Part shown: positions 1 through 6,397 of the stretch, piece after piece
How the letters are laid out: each line of letters opens with the position of its first letter
Position numbering within the stretch: the stretch's first letter is position 1
DNA from: an uncultured Alphaproteobacteria bacterium
GTDB lineage: Bacteria > Pseudomonadota > Alphaproteobacteria > RF32 > CAG-239
Direction: 5' to 3'
DNA: 36,980 bases
Assembly: GCA_944392325.1 (NCBI GenBank)
Contig: CALXWI010000012.1
Coordinates: 1-36,980, forward strand
Notes under the pieces: model-generated
Seen by the model: the letters and a program-made list of their open reading frames with translations, nothing else
Told to the model about the DNA's origin: nothing
Databases searched by the model: none
Program-made: the position numbers and the translations under genes

Positions 1-35
1 TTTGAATAACATTTGTTTGCAATATATTGCTAAAC

Positions 36-68
36 AACAAAAACAGGCGGGGTTGCCCTCGCCTGTTT
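36..68 (-). terminator. Intrinsic terminator of pyrG
   Basis: An 8-bp stem (42-49 with 60-67), extended inward by GGG/CCC, is followed on the minus strand by a T-rich run. It lies just past the pyrG stop codon, so it should end the tpiA-secG-pyrG transcript. Confidence 0.8.
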
Positions 69-89
69 GACTTATAAATAAGCCTTAAC

Positions 90-1757
90 TTAAATCAGAC
101 GGCTGTTTTCAATTGCGGCTTTAACAAAAGAAACAAACAACGGGTGCGGGGCAAAAGGTTTGGACTTGAGCTCCGGATGAAACTGAACGCCAATAAACCA
201 CGGATGTTCTTTGATTTCGACAATCTCAGGCAGTTTGCCATCCGGCGAACGTCCAGAGATACTCATGCCGCTTTTGTTCAAAACCGGCTCATATTTGATA
301 TTAACCTCGTAACGATGACGGTGGCGCTCGGAAATGGTATTGCAGCCGTATACCGAAGCTACCAAGGACCCTGGCTCTAACTTACATTCGTATGCGCCAA
401 GACGCATAGTGCCACCTAAATCGCCATCTTTGTGGCGGATTTGTTTGGCTCCATCCTTGTCCCATTCAGTCATAAGCCCGACAACAGGCTCACATTCGGG
501 CATAAACTCGGTTGTGCCTGCATTTTTGATGCCGGCAACATCACGCATAGTTTCAATAACTGCCATTTGCATACCGAAACAAATGCCCAAAAACGGGACT
601 TTATGCTCACGAGCGTATTTGATAGCTTTAATTTTGCCCTCGGTGCCTCTTTGTCCAAAACCGCCGGGAACCAAAATACCGCTAACATCAGACAATTCTT
701 GCTCGGCGTCTTCGCTCTCAAGCTTTTCAGAGTCAATCCACTTGATTTTGACCTTATATTTGTTGGCTATGCCGCCGTGTACCAAAGCCTCATTGAGGGA
801 TTTATAAGCCTCCAATAACTGAGTATATTTGCCGACAACCGCAATATTAACCGTGCCTTCGGGATTTTGCAGGACATCAACAATATGCTCCCATTTGCTT
901 AAATCCGGTGCTTTGATATCGCTCAGACCGAAGTATTTACAAACAGCTGCATCCATGCCCTCATGCGAATAAGAAATTGGAACTTGATAAATACTCTTTA
1001 CATCAAGGGCAGCAATGACGTTTTCTTCCTTAACATTACAGAACTGTGCAATTTTGCGCTTTTCGTTTTGCGGAATTTCCATTTGTGAGCGGCAGAGTAG
1101 CATATCAGGCTGGATTCCGTACTCTTGTAATTGTTTAACCGAGTGTTGAGTAGGTTTGGTTTTGAGCTCTCCGGCGGCCGGAATATAAGGAAGTAATGTC
1201 ACGTGGATAAACATTATACGCTCACGTCCTAACTCATAAGCCAATTGACGAATAGCCTCCAGATAAGGCTGGCCTTCAATATCACCAACCGTACCGCCGA
1301 TTTCACACAAGACAAAGTCTTCATCCGTAATATCAGACAAGATAAAATCTTTAATCTCATTAGTAACATGGGGCACTACCTGAATGGTGGCGCCAAGATA
1401 ATCTCCGTGGCGTTCTTTATCAATAACGCGTTGGTAGATAATGCCGGTGGTAACACTGTCAGCACGTTTGGCCGGAACACCGGAAAAACGCTCATAGTGC
1501 CCAAGATCGAGGTCGGCCTCAGTACCATCATCAGTAACAAAAACCTCGCCGTGCTGGTAAGGGCTCATGGTGCCGGGGTCAACATTAAGATAAGGGTCAA
1601 GCTTGCGTAACCTAACCTTAAAGCCTCGCGACTGTAGGATGCTGGCCAGAGAGGCTGAGGCTAAGCCTTTGCCCAAAGAGGATACAACACCGCCGGTAAT
1701 AAAAATAAACTTGGTTTGCTTTTGTAAAATGCTATCAATTTTGCTTTGAATTGTCAT
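90..1757 (-). CDS. pyrG: CTP synthase
   Basis: CTP synthase makes CTP from UTP, ATP and glutamine, the last step of de novo pyrimidine nucleotide synthesis in the cytosol. The 555-residue product is full length. The N-terminal amidoligase domain opens with the P-loop segment [13 protein letters not shown] (about residues 19-31). The C-terminal class I glutamine amidotransferase domain has its nucleophile in GICFGMQ (Cys393) and the His/Glu pair in VQFHPE (His527, Glu529). The protein starts about 14 residues earlier than many homologues. It is the last gene of a minus-strand tpiA-secG-pyrG cluster, an order I recall as common in alphaproteobacteria. A hairpin between secG and pyrG may attenuate transcription into it. 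The identification is certain. Confidence 0.98.
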   Translation of the reverse strand: MTIQSKIDSILQKQTKFIFITGGVVSSLGKGLASASLASILQSRGFKVRLRKLDPYLNVDPGTMSPYQHGEVFVTDDGTEADLDLGHYERFSGVPAKRADSVTTGIIYQRVIDKERHGDYLGATIQVVPHVTNEIKDFILSDITDEDFVLCEIGGTVGDIEGQPYLEAIRQLAYELGRERIMFIHVTLLPYIPAAGELKTKPTQHSVKQLQEYGIQPDMLLCRSQMEIPQNEKRKIAQFCNVKEENVIAALDVKSIYQVPISYSHEGMDAAVCKYFGLSDIKAPDLSKWEHIVDVLQNPEGTVNIAVVGKYTQLLEAYKSLNEALVHGGIANKYKVKIKWIDSEKLESEDAEQELSDVSGILVPGGFGQRGTEGKIKAIKYAREHKVPFLGICFGMQMAVIETMRDVAGIKNAGTTEFMPECEPVVGLMTEWDKDGAKQIRHKDGDLGGTMRLGAYECKLEPGSLVASVYGCNTISERHRHRYEVNIKYEPVLNKSGMSISGRSPDGKLPEIVEIKEHPWFIGVQFHPELKSKPFAPHPLFVSFVKAAIENSRLI

Positions 1758-1783
1758 GATATTCGCCCTTATTTTAAAGTGAC

Positions 1784-1810
1784 AAAGGCACCTTGGTTGG
1801 AGGTGCCTTT
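1784..1810 (-). terminator. Hairpin between secG and pyrG
   Basis: A perfect 10-bp inverted repeat (1784-1793 with 1801-1810) lies 24 nt after the secG stop and 27 nt before the pyrG start. The following T-run on the minus strand is weak and interrupted, so this may be a partial terminator or an mRNA-processing or stability hairpin rather than a full stop. Confidence 0.6.
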
Positions 1811-1834
1811 GCTATGTTTTCGAAGTCTGTTCAT

Positions 1835-2161
1835 CTATTTTTCTGCCGTTGGAACTGTTGGCACTGCAGGGGCCGCTGGAACATTTTGTTCTACCGGTGC
1901 AGTTTCCAAAATAGAATTGCTCTTTCTTTCAACATTTTTATAGTAAATTGAAAGAGAGATGCTGGTCAGGAAAAAGATGGTGGCTAAAATAGCCGTGGTC
2001 TTGGTTAAAAAGTTGCTGGTACCACGAGCACTCAAAAAGTTTGAGGCTCCGGAGCCGCCGCCCAGACCATCCAAGGCGCCGCCGCTTGACTTTTGCATCA
2101 AAATAAAGCAGACCAAAAATATTGCTACCAACAAATGTAAAACGAGTAATACTGTTTCCAT
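1835..2161 (-). CDS. secG: Preprotein translocase subunit SecG
   Basis: SecG is the small accessory subunit of the SecYEG channel in the inner membrane and assists SecA-driven export. The 108-residue product has the family layout: a first membrane segment (about residues 3-21), the Gly/Ser-rich cytoplasmic loop QKSSGGALDGLGGGSGAS, then FLSARGTSNFLTKTTA leading into a second membrane segment (about residues 57-75). The C-terminal tail is rich in Ala, Pro and Val, as often seen in alphaproteobacterial SecG. It lies 20 nt downstream of tpiA on the same strand, so the two are very likely co-transcribed. Confidence 0.95.
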   Translation of the reverse strand: METVLLVLHLLVAIFLVCFILMQKSSGGALDGLGGGSGASNFLSARGTSNFLTKTTAILATIFFLTSISLSIYYKNVERKSNSILETAPVEQNVPAAPAVPTVPTAEK

Positions 2162-2181
2162 ATCTTAAAAATCCTTATGAA

Positions 2182-2946
2182 TTAGATGGCATCGGAGTTC
2201 TTAGCAATGCCGAGAAAATCTTCAACCTTAAGGCTAGCGCCGCCGATTAAGGCTCCATCAACATCTTCAAGCGACAAAAGTTCTTTGGCGTTAGATGGTT
2301 TTACCGAGCCGCCGTACAAAATGCGCATACGATTGGCATTGCCCTTGCCGAGCTTTTTAGCCAAAGTTTTACGGATTGCGGCATGAACTTCCGCAACATC
2401 GGCAGTTGTCGGAATTTTGCCAGTACCGATGGCCCATACCGGCTCATAAGCAATAACGGTGTTTTGCCAGGTTGCACTCTCGGGAACAGAATCGAGAATT
2501 TGTTTTTTGCAGACATCCAAAGCCTGACCAGCCTCACGTTCCATCAAAGTTTCACCAACGCAGATAACGGCTTTCAAACCATTGCTATAAGCAGCCTGAG
2601 CCTTAACATTTACAAGCTCGCTGGTTTCAAAGTGATTGGTGCGTCTTTCTGAGTGGCCCAAAATAACATATTGGCAACCGACATCTTTTAACATAGCGGG
2701 GCTGACATCACCTGTATGAGCGCCTTTATCTGCAAAATGGCAGTCCTGACCGCCGAGCGCAATCTTGGTGCCGCGGAGCGCTTTCTTTACATTACTTAAC
2801 AGTGTAAATGGCGGGCATACCAAAAACTCACATTGTGTCTTACCCAATTTTTTGACTTCATCGGCAATACCTTTGGCTAAGGCTACTCCGTCTGCCATAA
2901 GGCCGTTCATCTTCCAGTTGCCGGCGATTAATAACTTTCTTGCCAT
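2182..2946 (-). CDS. tpiA: Triosephosphate isomerase
   Basis: This glycolytic enzyme interconverts dihydroxyacetone phosphate and glyceraldehyde 3-phosphate. The 254-residue product is full length for the TIM-barrel family. Visible catalytic residues are Lys12 in GNWKMN, His98 in ILGHSERR and Glu168 in AYEPVWAIGTGK, the last running into the flexible loop 6. The phosphate-binding motifs YGGSV and GALIGGAS are near the C terminus. It is the first gene of the tpiA-secG-pyrG cluster and is divergent from the ppiD-like gene across about 200 bp. Confidence 0.98.
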   Translation of the reverse strand: MARKLLIAGNWKMNGLMADGVALAKGIADEVKKLGKTQCEFLVCPPFTLLSNVKKALRGTKIALGGQDCHFADKGAHTGDVSPAMLKDVGCQYVILGHSERRTNHFETSELVNVKAQAAYSNGLKAVICVGETLMEREAGQALDVCKKQILDSVPESATWQNTVIAYEPVWAIGTGKIPTTADVAEVHAAIRKTLAKKLGKGNANRMRILYGGSVKPSNAKELLSLEDVDGALIGGASLKVEDFLGIAKNSDAI

Positions 2947-3061
2947 TGTGTTTTCCTTTTCTTAAAATATATATGATGCTGTGTTGTAGCATAAGTTTTT
3001 TTTATTTTCCAGCAAAAAAAGTGCTTTTTAACATAATATTTGTTGTTAACGCTTGCTTAAA

Positions 3062-3096
3062 TTGTGTTGAAGAACAGCTTTTTTTATATTAGAGTC
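3062..3096 (+). promoter_or_regulatory. Candidate promoter of the ppiD-like gene with an adjacent GANTC site
   Basis: A -35-like TTGTGT (3062-3067) and a -10-like TATATT (3085-3090) are separated by 17 nt and lie about 50 nt before the start codon. GAGTC at 3092-3096, immediately after the -10, fits the GANTC pattern methylated by CcrM in alphaproteobacteria. The promoter is a motif-level prediction, and a role for GcrA/CcrM here is inference. Confidence 0.4.
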
Positions 3097-3142
3097 GGGG
3101 CAGATTGAATTTTAATACTTATATAATAGGATTTGTATCGCC

Positions 3143-5008
3143 ATGATGAGCACAATCAGAAAACTGCAAGATACTTGGGTTGCTAAGGGTATCTTTATTC
3201 TTACGGCTTTGAGCTTTATGTCTTTGTTCGGTATATCAGGATATATTAACAGCGCCGGACAGAATCGTACCGTGATTAAAGTTAATGACATTGAAATTTC
3301 TCAGGGAGAAATCTCTTATCAATATGATAAAGAACTTAATACCGCACGGCAGATGTTTGGCGATGCTATTGAAATTAATGACAATATGCGGGCATCTATT
3401 CTCTTGGGAATTGTTCAAAAGCAGTTGGTTGATGCAATTATTAAAACTGTTGCTCAGGAAAATGATGTTGTTATCGGTGATGATTTGATTCGCAAGGTAA
3501 TCTATTCCCAGAGTGAGTTTATGAACAACGAAGGGCAATTCGACCCGCGCCGTTTTAAGATGATACTCTCTTTAAACGGAATGTCAGAGCAGGAATATAT
3601 CCAAGCTTTGCGTACCGATATTGAGCGTCAGCAATTGGTGCAAAATCCGGTGGCACGCATTAATGTTCCTAGTTTTTTGACTGATTTGCTTGGTAAAATC
3701 GAAAATCAGCAGCGCGTGTTTGCTTATGTTAAAATTGTTCCTGAAAAACTAAAGCTTGATCGCGAAATTACTGATGATGAGTTGCAGCAATATTATCAGG
3801 ATTTTGCCGAAAACTTTACCGCTCCGGAAAAACGCGATATTGCTTACATTGCAATCTCTGCTGATAGAATTGCCGAAAAGTATAATCCGTCTCAGGCGGA
3901 AATTGATGCCTACTATCAGGCTAATATCTCAGAATTTGAAACTCCGGAAAAACGTAACATCCTGCAGATGGTATTTTCTTCTCAAGATGAGGCTCAAAAA
4001 GCCAAAGCTAAACTTGACCAAGGGGCTGACTTTTATGCCGTAGCCGCTGATTTAGCTAAGCAGAGCAAAGCTGATACCGAGCTGGGCGATGTGTCTAAAG
4101 ATATGTTGTTGGCTGAAGTGGCCGAAGATGTCTTCACTTTGCCTAAAGGCGGTGTTTCTCAGCCTTTGCAATCAGAATTCGGCTGGCACATTATGAAGGT
4201 AACCGGCATTACTCCGGCTTCAAAAATGTCTAAGGACAAAGCCTATGCCAAAGCTGCGGAAGCTTTGCGCCAGGAAAAAGCCTATGATGCGGTATATGAG
4301 TATACCCAGAAGATTGAAGATAAAATCGGCGCCGGTGCTTCTCTTGAAGATATTGCAGCAGATTTTGGCTCAAGCATTGTTCAGGTCAAAAATCTGACCG
4401 AAGACGGCAAGGCTACTTCTACACCGCAAATTTTGTCGCAAGAGCTGGTTGATGCCGGTTTTTCATACAATATCGGAGAAATCAGCCAAGTGATTGAAAC
4501 CGACACCGGCTTAGCCGTAGTCAGAGTTGATAATATTTATGAATCTCATCAGCTGGATATTGATGAAGTTAAGCCCCAGATTGTTAAAATGTGGGCTGAT
4601 AATGAGCGTGAGGCTATGGCGCAAGAGATGGCTAATGACATTATGTCTGATATGGAAAACGGCGGCTCCATTGCCGAGGCGGCTCAGCGTTTGGGCTTAT
4701 CAGCAATGACTTCTCGTCCAATCAAAAAGAGCGAGACTTTTGACAGTTTGCCATCATCGCAGATTTTTGCCCTGTTTCAGGAGAATGTCGGCACTCCTAA
4801 GCTCATTGAGCAAGACGGCGACAAGCTCATTGTTACAACAGCTAAAATCGTGAAAGATACTCACAAGTTGTCTGATCAGGAAAAAGCGGATATTCGCAAC
4901 TCCGTGCGGATGGACTTGACCTCAGAGGCAGCCAACCTGCTGATTGAAAACTACAGCAAAGGTTATGACATTGAGGTTAATTATAAGCTCATTGGTTTAG
5001 CCGACTAG
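3143..5008 (+). CDS. ppiD: PpiD/SurA-like peptidyl-prolyl isomerase anchored in the inner membrane
   Basis: This is a periplasmic foldase tethered to the inner membrane that would help exported and outer-membrane proteins fold. The 621-residue product has the PpiD layout: a short cytoplasmic N terminus, one membrane anchor (about residues 15-37, FILTALSFMSLFGISGY), a SurA-type chaperone region, then a PpiC-type parvulin domain at about residues 265-355. That domain includes EKRNILQMVF, a GADF turn and FGWHIMKV near its end. The C-terminal region is a second helical chaperone-like part. It faces tpiA divergently, a placement I recall from other alphaproteobacteria. Two consecutive ATG codons open the frame; the first is used here. 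Such a foldase would suit a cell exporting a giant autotransporter and Cys-rich proteins, but that link is inference. Confidence 0.9.
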   Translation: MMSTIRKLQDTWVAKGIFILTALSFMSLFGISGYINSAGQNRTVIKVNDIEISQGEISYQYDKELNTARQMFGDAIEINDNMRASILLGIVQKQLVDAIIKTVAQENDVVIGDDLIRKVIYSQSEFMNNEGQFDPRRFKMILSLNGMSEQEYIQALRTDIERQQLVQNPVARINVPSFLTDLLGKIENQQRVFAYVKIVPEKLKLDREITDDELQQYYQDFAENFTAPEKRDIAYIAISADRIAEKYNPSQAEIDAYYQANISEFETPEKRNILQMVFSSQDEAQKAKAKLDQGADFYAVAADLAKQSKADTELGDVSKDMLLAEVAEDVFTLPKGGVSQPLQSEFGWHIMKVTGITPASKMSKDKAYAKAAEALRQEKAYDAVYEYTQKIEDKIGAGASLEDIAADFGSSIVQVKNLTEDGKATSTPQILSQELVDAGFSYNIGEISQVIETDTGLAVVRVDNIYESHQLDIDEVKPQIVKMWADNEREAMAQEMANDIMSDMENGGSIAEAAQRLGLSAMTSRPIKKSETFDSLPSSQIFALFQENVGTPKLIEQDGDKLIVTTAKIVKDTHKLSDQEKADIRNSVRMDLTSEAANLLIENYSKGYDIEVNYKLIGLAD

Positions 5009-5251
5009 CAAACGGGCGCCGGCGGAGAGCCTCCGCGGGCATCAGTCGCCTGTAGCTTGCGCGGAGTTTTAATTAGTCGCGATGCTCAAGCTGGGGCAGC
5101 TTGACCCCATCAGCTACCGCAAACGGGCGCCGTTTGATCCGCTCAGCTACAGCCAGATAGATTGGGGCAGAGAAAGCGCGATGCTCAAGCTGGGGCAGCT
5201 TGACCCCATCAGTTAGCGGTAGCAAGATTGGGGCAGAGAAAGCGCGATGCT
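5009..5251. repeat. Mosaic of palindromic intergenic repeats (cluster 1)
   Basis: This stretch between the ppiD-like gene and the first Cys-rich gene is built from repeated modules. A perfect 35-nt repeat occurs at 5079-5113 and 5178-5212. A second module, about 26 nt beginning GATTGGGGCAGAG, occurs at 5160-5185 and 5226-5251, with a near copy at 36954-36979. A third begins GCAAACGGGCGCCG (about 5009 and 5119). The modules contain short palindromes such as AAGCTGGGGCAGCTT. The stretch 5041-5090 aligns with about 11158-11210. The arrangement resembles REP/BIME-type elements; no transposase is present. Confidence 0.85.
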
Positions 5252-5263
5252 TATTCCCTGCCC
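5231..5263. repeat. 33-nt hairpin just downstream of Cys-rich gene 1
   Basis: GGGCAG (5231-5236) pairs with CTGCCC (5258-5263) around a 21-nt loop. An element with the same stem, the same total length and a partly different loop lies at 11461-11493 after the second Cys-rich gene. It starts 8 nt after the stop codon read on the minus strand. It could be an mRNA 3' hairpin, or a counterpart of the hairpin found after variable regions of diversity-generating retroelements. The T-run on the plus strand could also make it a terminator for the ppiD-like transcript. Confidence 0.6.
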
Positions 5264-5271
5264 TTTTTTAG

Positions 5272-6009
5272 TTACCATGAAGTGAGAATTGGGCAGGCAT
5301 AGCGATGGTAGTTGTCAGCGTAGTAACTGCTAACGAAACCGTCGACCTGACGCACGGTGTAGTGGTTGCCGTTGTTAGCTATGGTAGACGACCAACAATA
5401 GTCTTCTGTCATGATTGTCCCAATATTTGTTGAAAGCAAATTGTTTATGGTTGCTCTATTGTTATGTAATGTTACTAATTGGTCTTTAGTCGGCAATCTT
5501 CCTTTAAGATTACCGCAGAAAATATAGCTAGAGCATTGACTATTAGCATTAGTCCAAATCATATTGCCTAAATCTTTTACAGCCACATAGAAATTCATAC
5601 CGCTAGCTTTAACACCGACCACTGTACGGTTACAACAGTATACTTCACTATATGCTCCATTACTTTTGTTAGCGCAAAGATTAATCTTCTGACAGCTGCC
5701 GTTGTTCCATTCATAGCCGCTGGTACAGGAACATTTTTTGTATAGGTTGCTGCAAGAATCGCCACTTCCGATTTCTCCGGTTCCTTTACAAGTTAGGGTG
5801 AAACCTTCTTCTTTGCAAATTGTTTCCTTAGTTGGCAAGCAGGCCCATTTGTTACCAAAGGGGCATTTTACCCCCTTTCCTCCGTTGCAAGAGGTTTCTG
5901 TATAACCTAATGTTTCACAATCCTGCGTAGCAACACATTGAGCAAATATTAAATTTGGGGTTAAGGACAGACTTGTCCCGATAAGTAAAAATAATTTAGT
6001 ATTAGTCAT
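5272..6009 (-). CDS. Secreted Cys-rich protein with DUF1566/lectin-like C-terminus (copy 1)
   Basis: I do not recognise a named gene. The 245-residue product starts with a signal peptide (MTNTKLFLLIGTSLSLTPNLIFA, then QC). A Cys-rich region of about 85 residues follows, with spaced CxxxGY and C.GTGE..SG..C motifs. The C-terminal half resembles DUF1566/Lcl domains (C-type-lectin-like fold): FYVAVKDLG, then LPTKDQL, WSST and a final PILTSW. The ATG at 6009 is preferred because AAGG lies 8 nt upstream; an in-frame GTG at 6018 is too close to it. A paralogue at 11502-12311 shares the signal peptide, the architecture and a 210-nt leader. The last 40 codons diverge strongly between copies and are rich in NNC codons. 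The protein is probably exported; its ligand is unknown. Confidence 0.85.
   Translation of the reverse strand: MTNTKLFLLIGTSLSLTPNLIFAQCVATQDCETLGYTETSCNGGKGVKCPFGNKWACLPTKETICKEEGFTLTCKGTGEIGSGDSCSNLYKKCSCTSGYEWNNGSCQKINLCANKSNGAYSEVYCCNRTVVGVKASGMNFYVAVKDLGNMIWTNANSQCSSYIFCGNLKGRLPTKDQLVTLHNNRATINNLLSTNIGTIMTEDYCWSSTIANNGNHYTVRQVDGFVSSYYADNYHRYACPILTSW
5275..5394 (-). other. Candidate hypervariable segment of copy 1
   Basis: These are the last 40 codons, from WSST to the conserved PILTSW. In the 31 codons after WSST, 19 end in C and all four Asn codons are AAC, whereas a preceding stretch of the same gene (FYVAVKDLG to CGNL) uses AAT for all five Asn. Compared with the paralogue, the residues between the anchors differ at most positions. 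That pattern is expected if a template rich in AAC codons is mutated at adenines, as in diversity-generating retroelements. No template repeat or reverse transcriptase is in the window, so this is inference. Confidence 0.45.
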
Positions 6010-6037
6010 AACACACACCTTATCTTTTTCTATAGTT

Positions 6038-6071
6038 AAAAAGAACGCCCCTCAAAGATATTCGAGGAGCG
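6038..6071 (-). terminator. Terminator at the end of leader RNA copy 1
   Basis: An 11-bp stem with two G-U pairs and a 4-nt loop (6071-6046) is followed on the minus strand by TTCTTTTT. It lies only 28 nt before the ATG at 6009, so the gene can be read only by passing this terminator or from a promoter not seen here. The bases 6050-6043 can alternatively pair with 6218-6211, which would open the stem. Confidence 0.75.
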
Positions 6072-6247
6072 GGTGTTGAACGACTGTTGAGTTGGACAGC
6101 CCCGACGCTTTCGTGCAGAGCCTTATTAACCGCCGGCACCCGCATATCATATACGCAAATGCCAGCATATTATTTTTTAAGTCGCTATGCTAAAACGACT
6201 CAACTCAAAAGGGCGTTCAAACCCTGACCGACAATCTTTATCGGCTA
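6038..6247 (-). ncRNA. Structured leader RNA, copy 1
   Basis: This is a predicted transcript of about 210 nt, reading leftward. From its 5' end it has a small hairpin (6244-6228), then a closing helix in which about 6224-6214 pairs with 6083-6072. Inside that is a helix of 8 bp (6208-6201 with 6094-6087) that closes a junction of three hairpins (6199-6181, 6166-6132 and 6122-6098). It ends with an intrinsic terminator. Several pairs are G-U on the minus strand and would be A-C mismatches on the plus strand, which fixes the orientation. Copy 2 at 12337-12546 keeps the fold with changed but still paired bases. I do not recognise the class; it could be a cis-acting attenuator of the downstream gene or a free-standing RNA. 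Confidence 0.75.
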
Positions 6248-6253
6248 AAGAAG

Positions 6254-6282
6254 AGTTTAGCATAGTAAAGCTTAAAAATCAA
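6254..6282 (-). promoter_or_regulatory. Promoter of leader RNA copy 1
   Basis: On the minus strand, -35 TTGATT (6282-6277) and -10 TAAACT (6259-6254) are 17 nt apart. The same spacing with -10 TACACT occurs at copy 2 (12581-12553). The predicted start is just before the first hairpin of the RNA. The stretch 6283-6350 between this and the tig terminator is AT-rich and shows nothing else. Confidence 0.6.
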
Positions 6283-6350
6283 TATACGAATCATAAATAA
6301 TCACGAAATCAAAAAAATCAATTGGAGCTTGTTCTATATTTATAAACTAA

Positions 6351-6376
6351 AAAGCCCGTCGTAATCGGCGGGCTTT
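6351..6376 (-). terminator. Terminator of tig
   Basis: An 8-bp stem (AAAGCCCG with CGGGCTTT) is followed by a T-run on the minus strand, 21 nt after the tig stop codon. Confidence 0.85.
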
Positions 6377-6397
6377 GAACTTAATCTTTTACTTTAA

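Noticed and set aside
334-807. A 157-codon plus-strand frame inside pyrG.
   Set aside because: It is antisense to a certain gene, shows no family features and no start signals.
5009-5251. A CRISPR array, suggested by repeated 35-nt units.
   Set aside because: The units are not regularly spaced, the sequences between them are themselves repeats, and no cas genes are present.
6181-6265. Strong complementarity (10 bases) between 6265-6256 and the hairpin at 6199-6181, which could look like a pseudoknot of the leader RNA.
   Set aside because: The upstream partner lies in the spacer and -10 of the predicted promoter, so it should not be in the transcript. The match is also only partly kept in copy 2.
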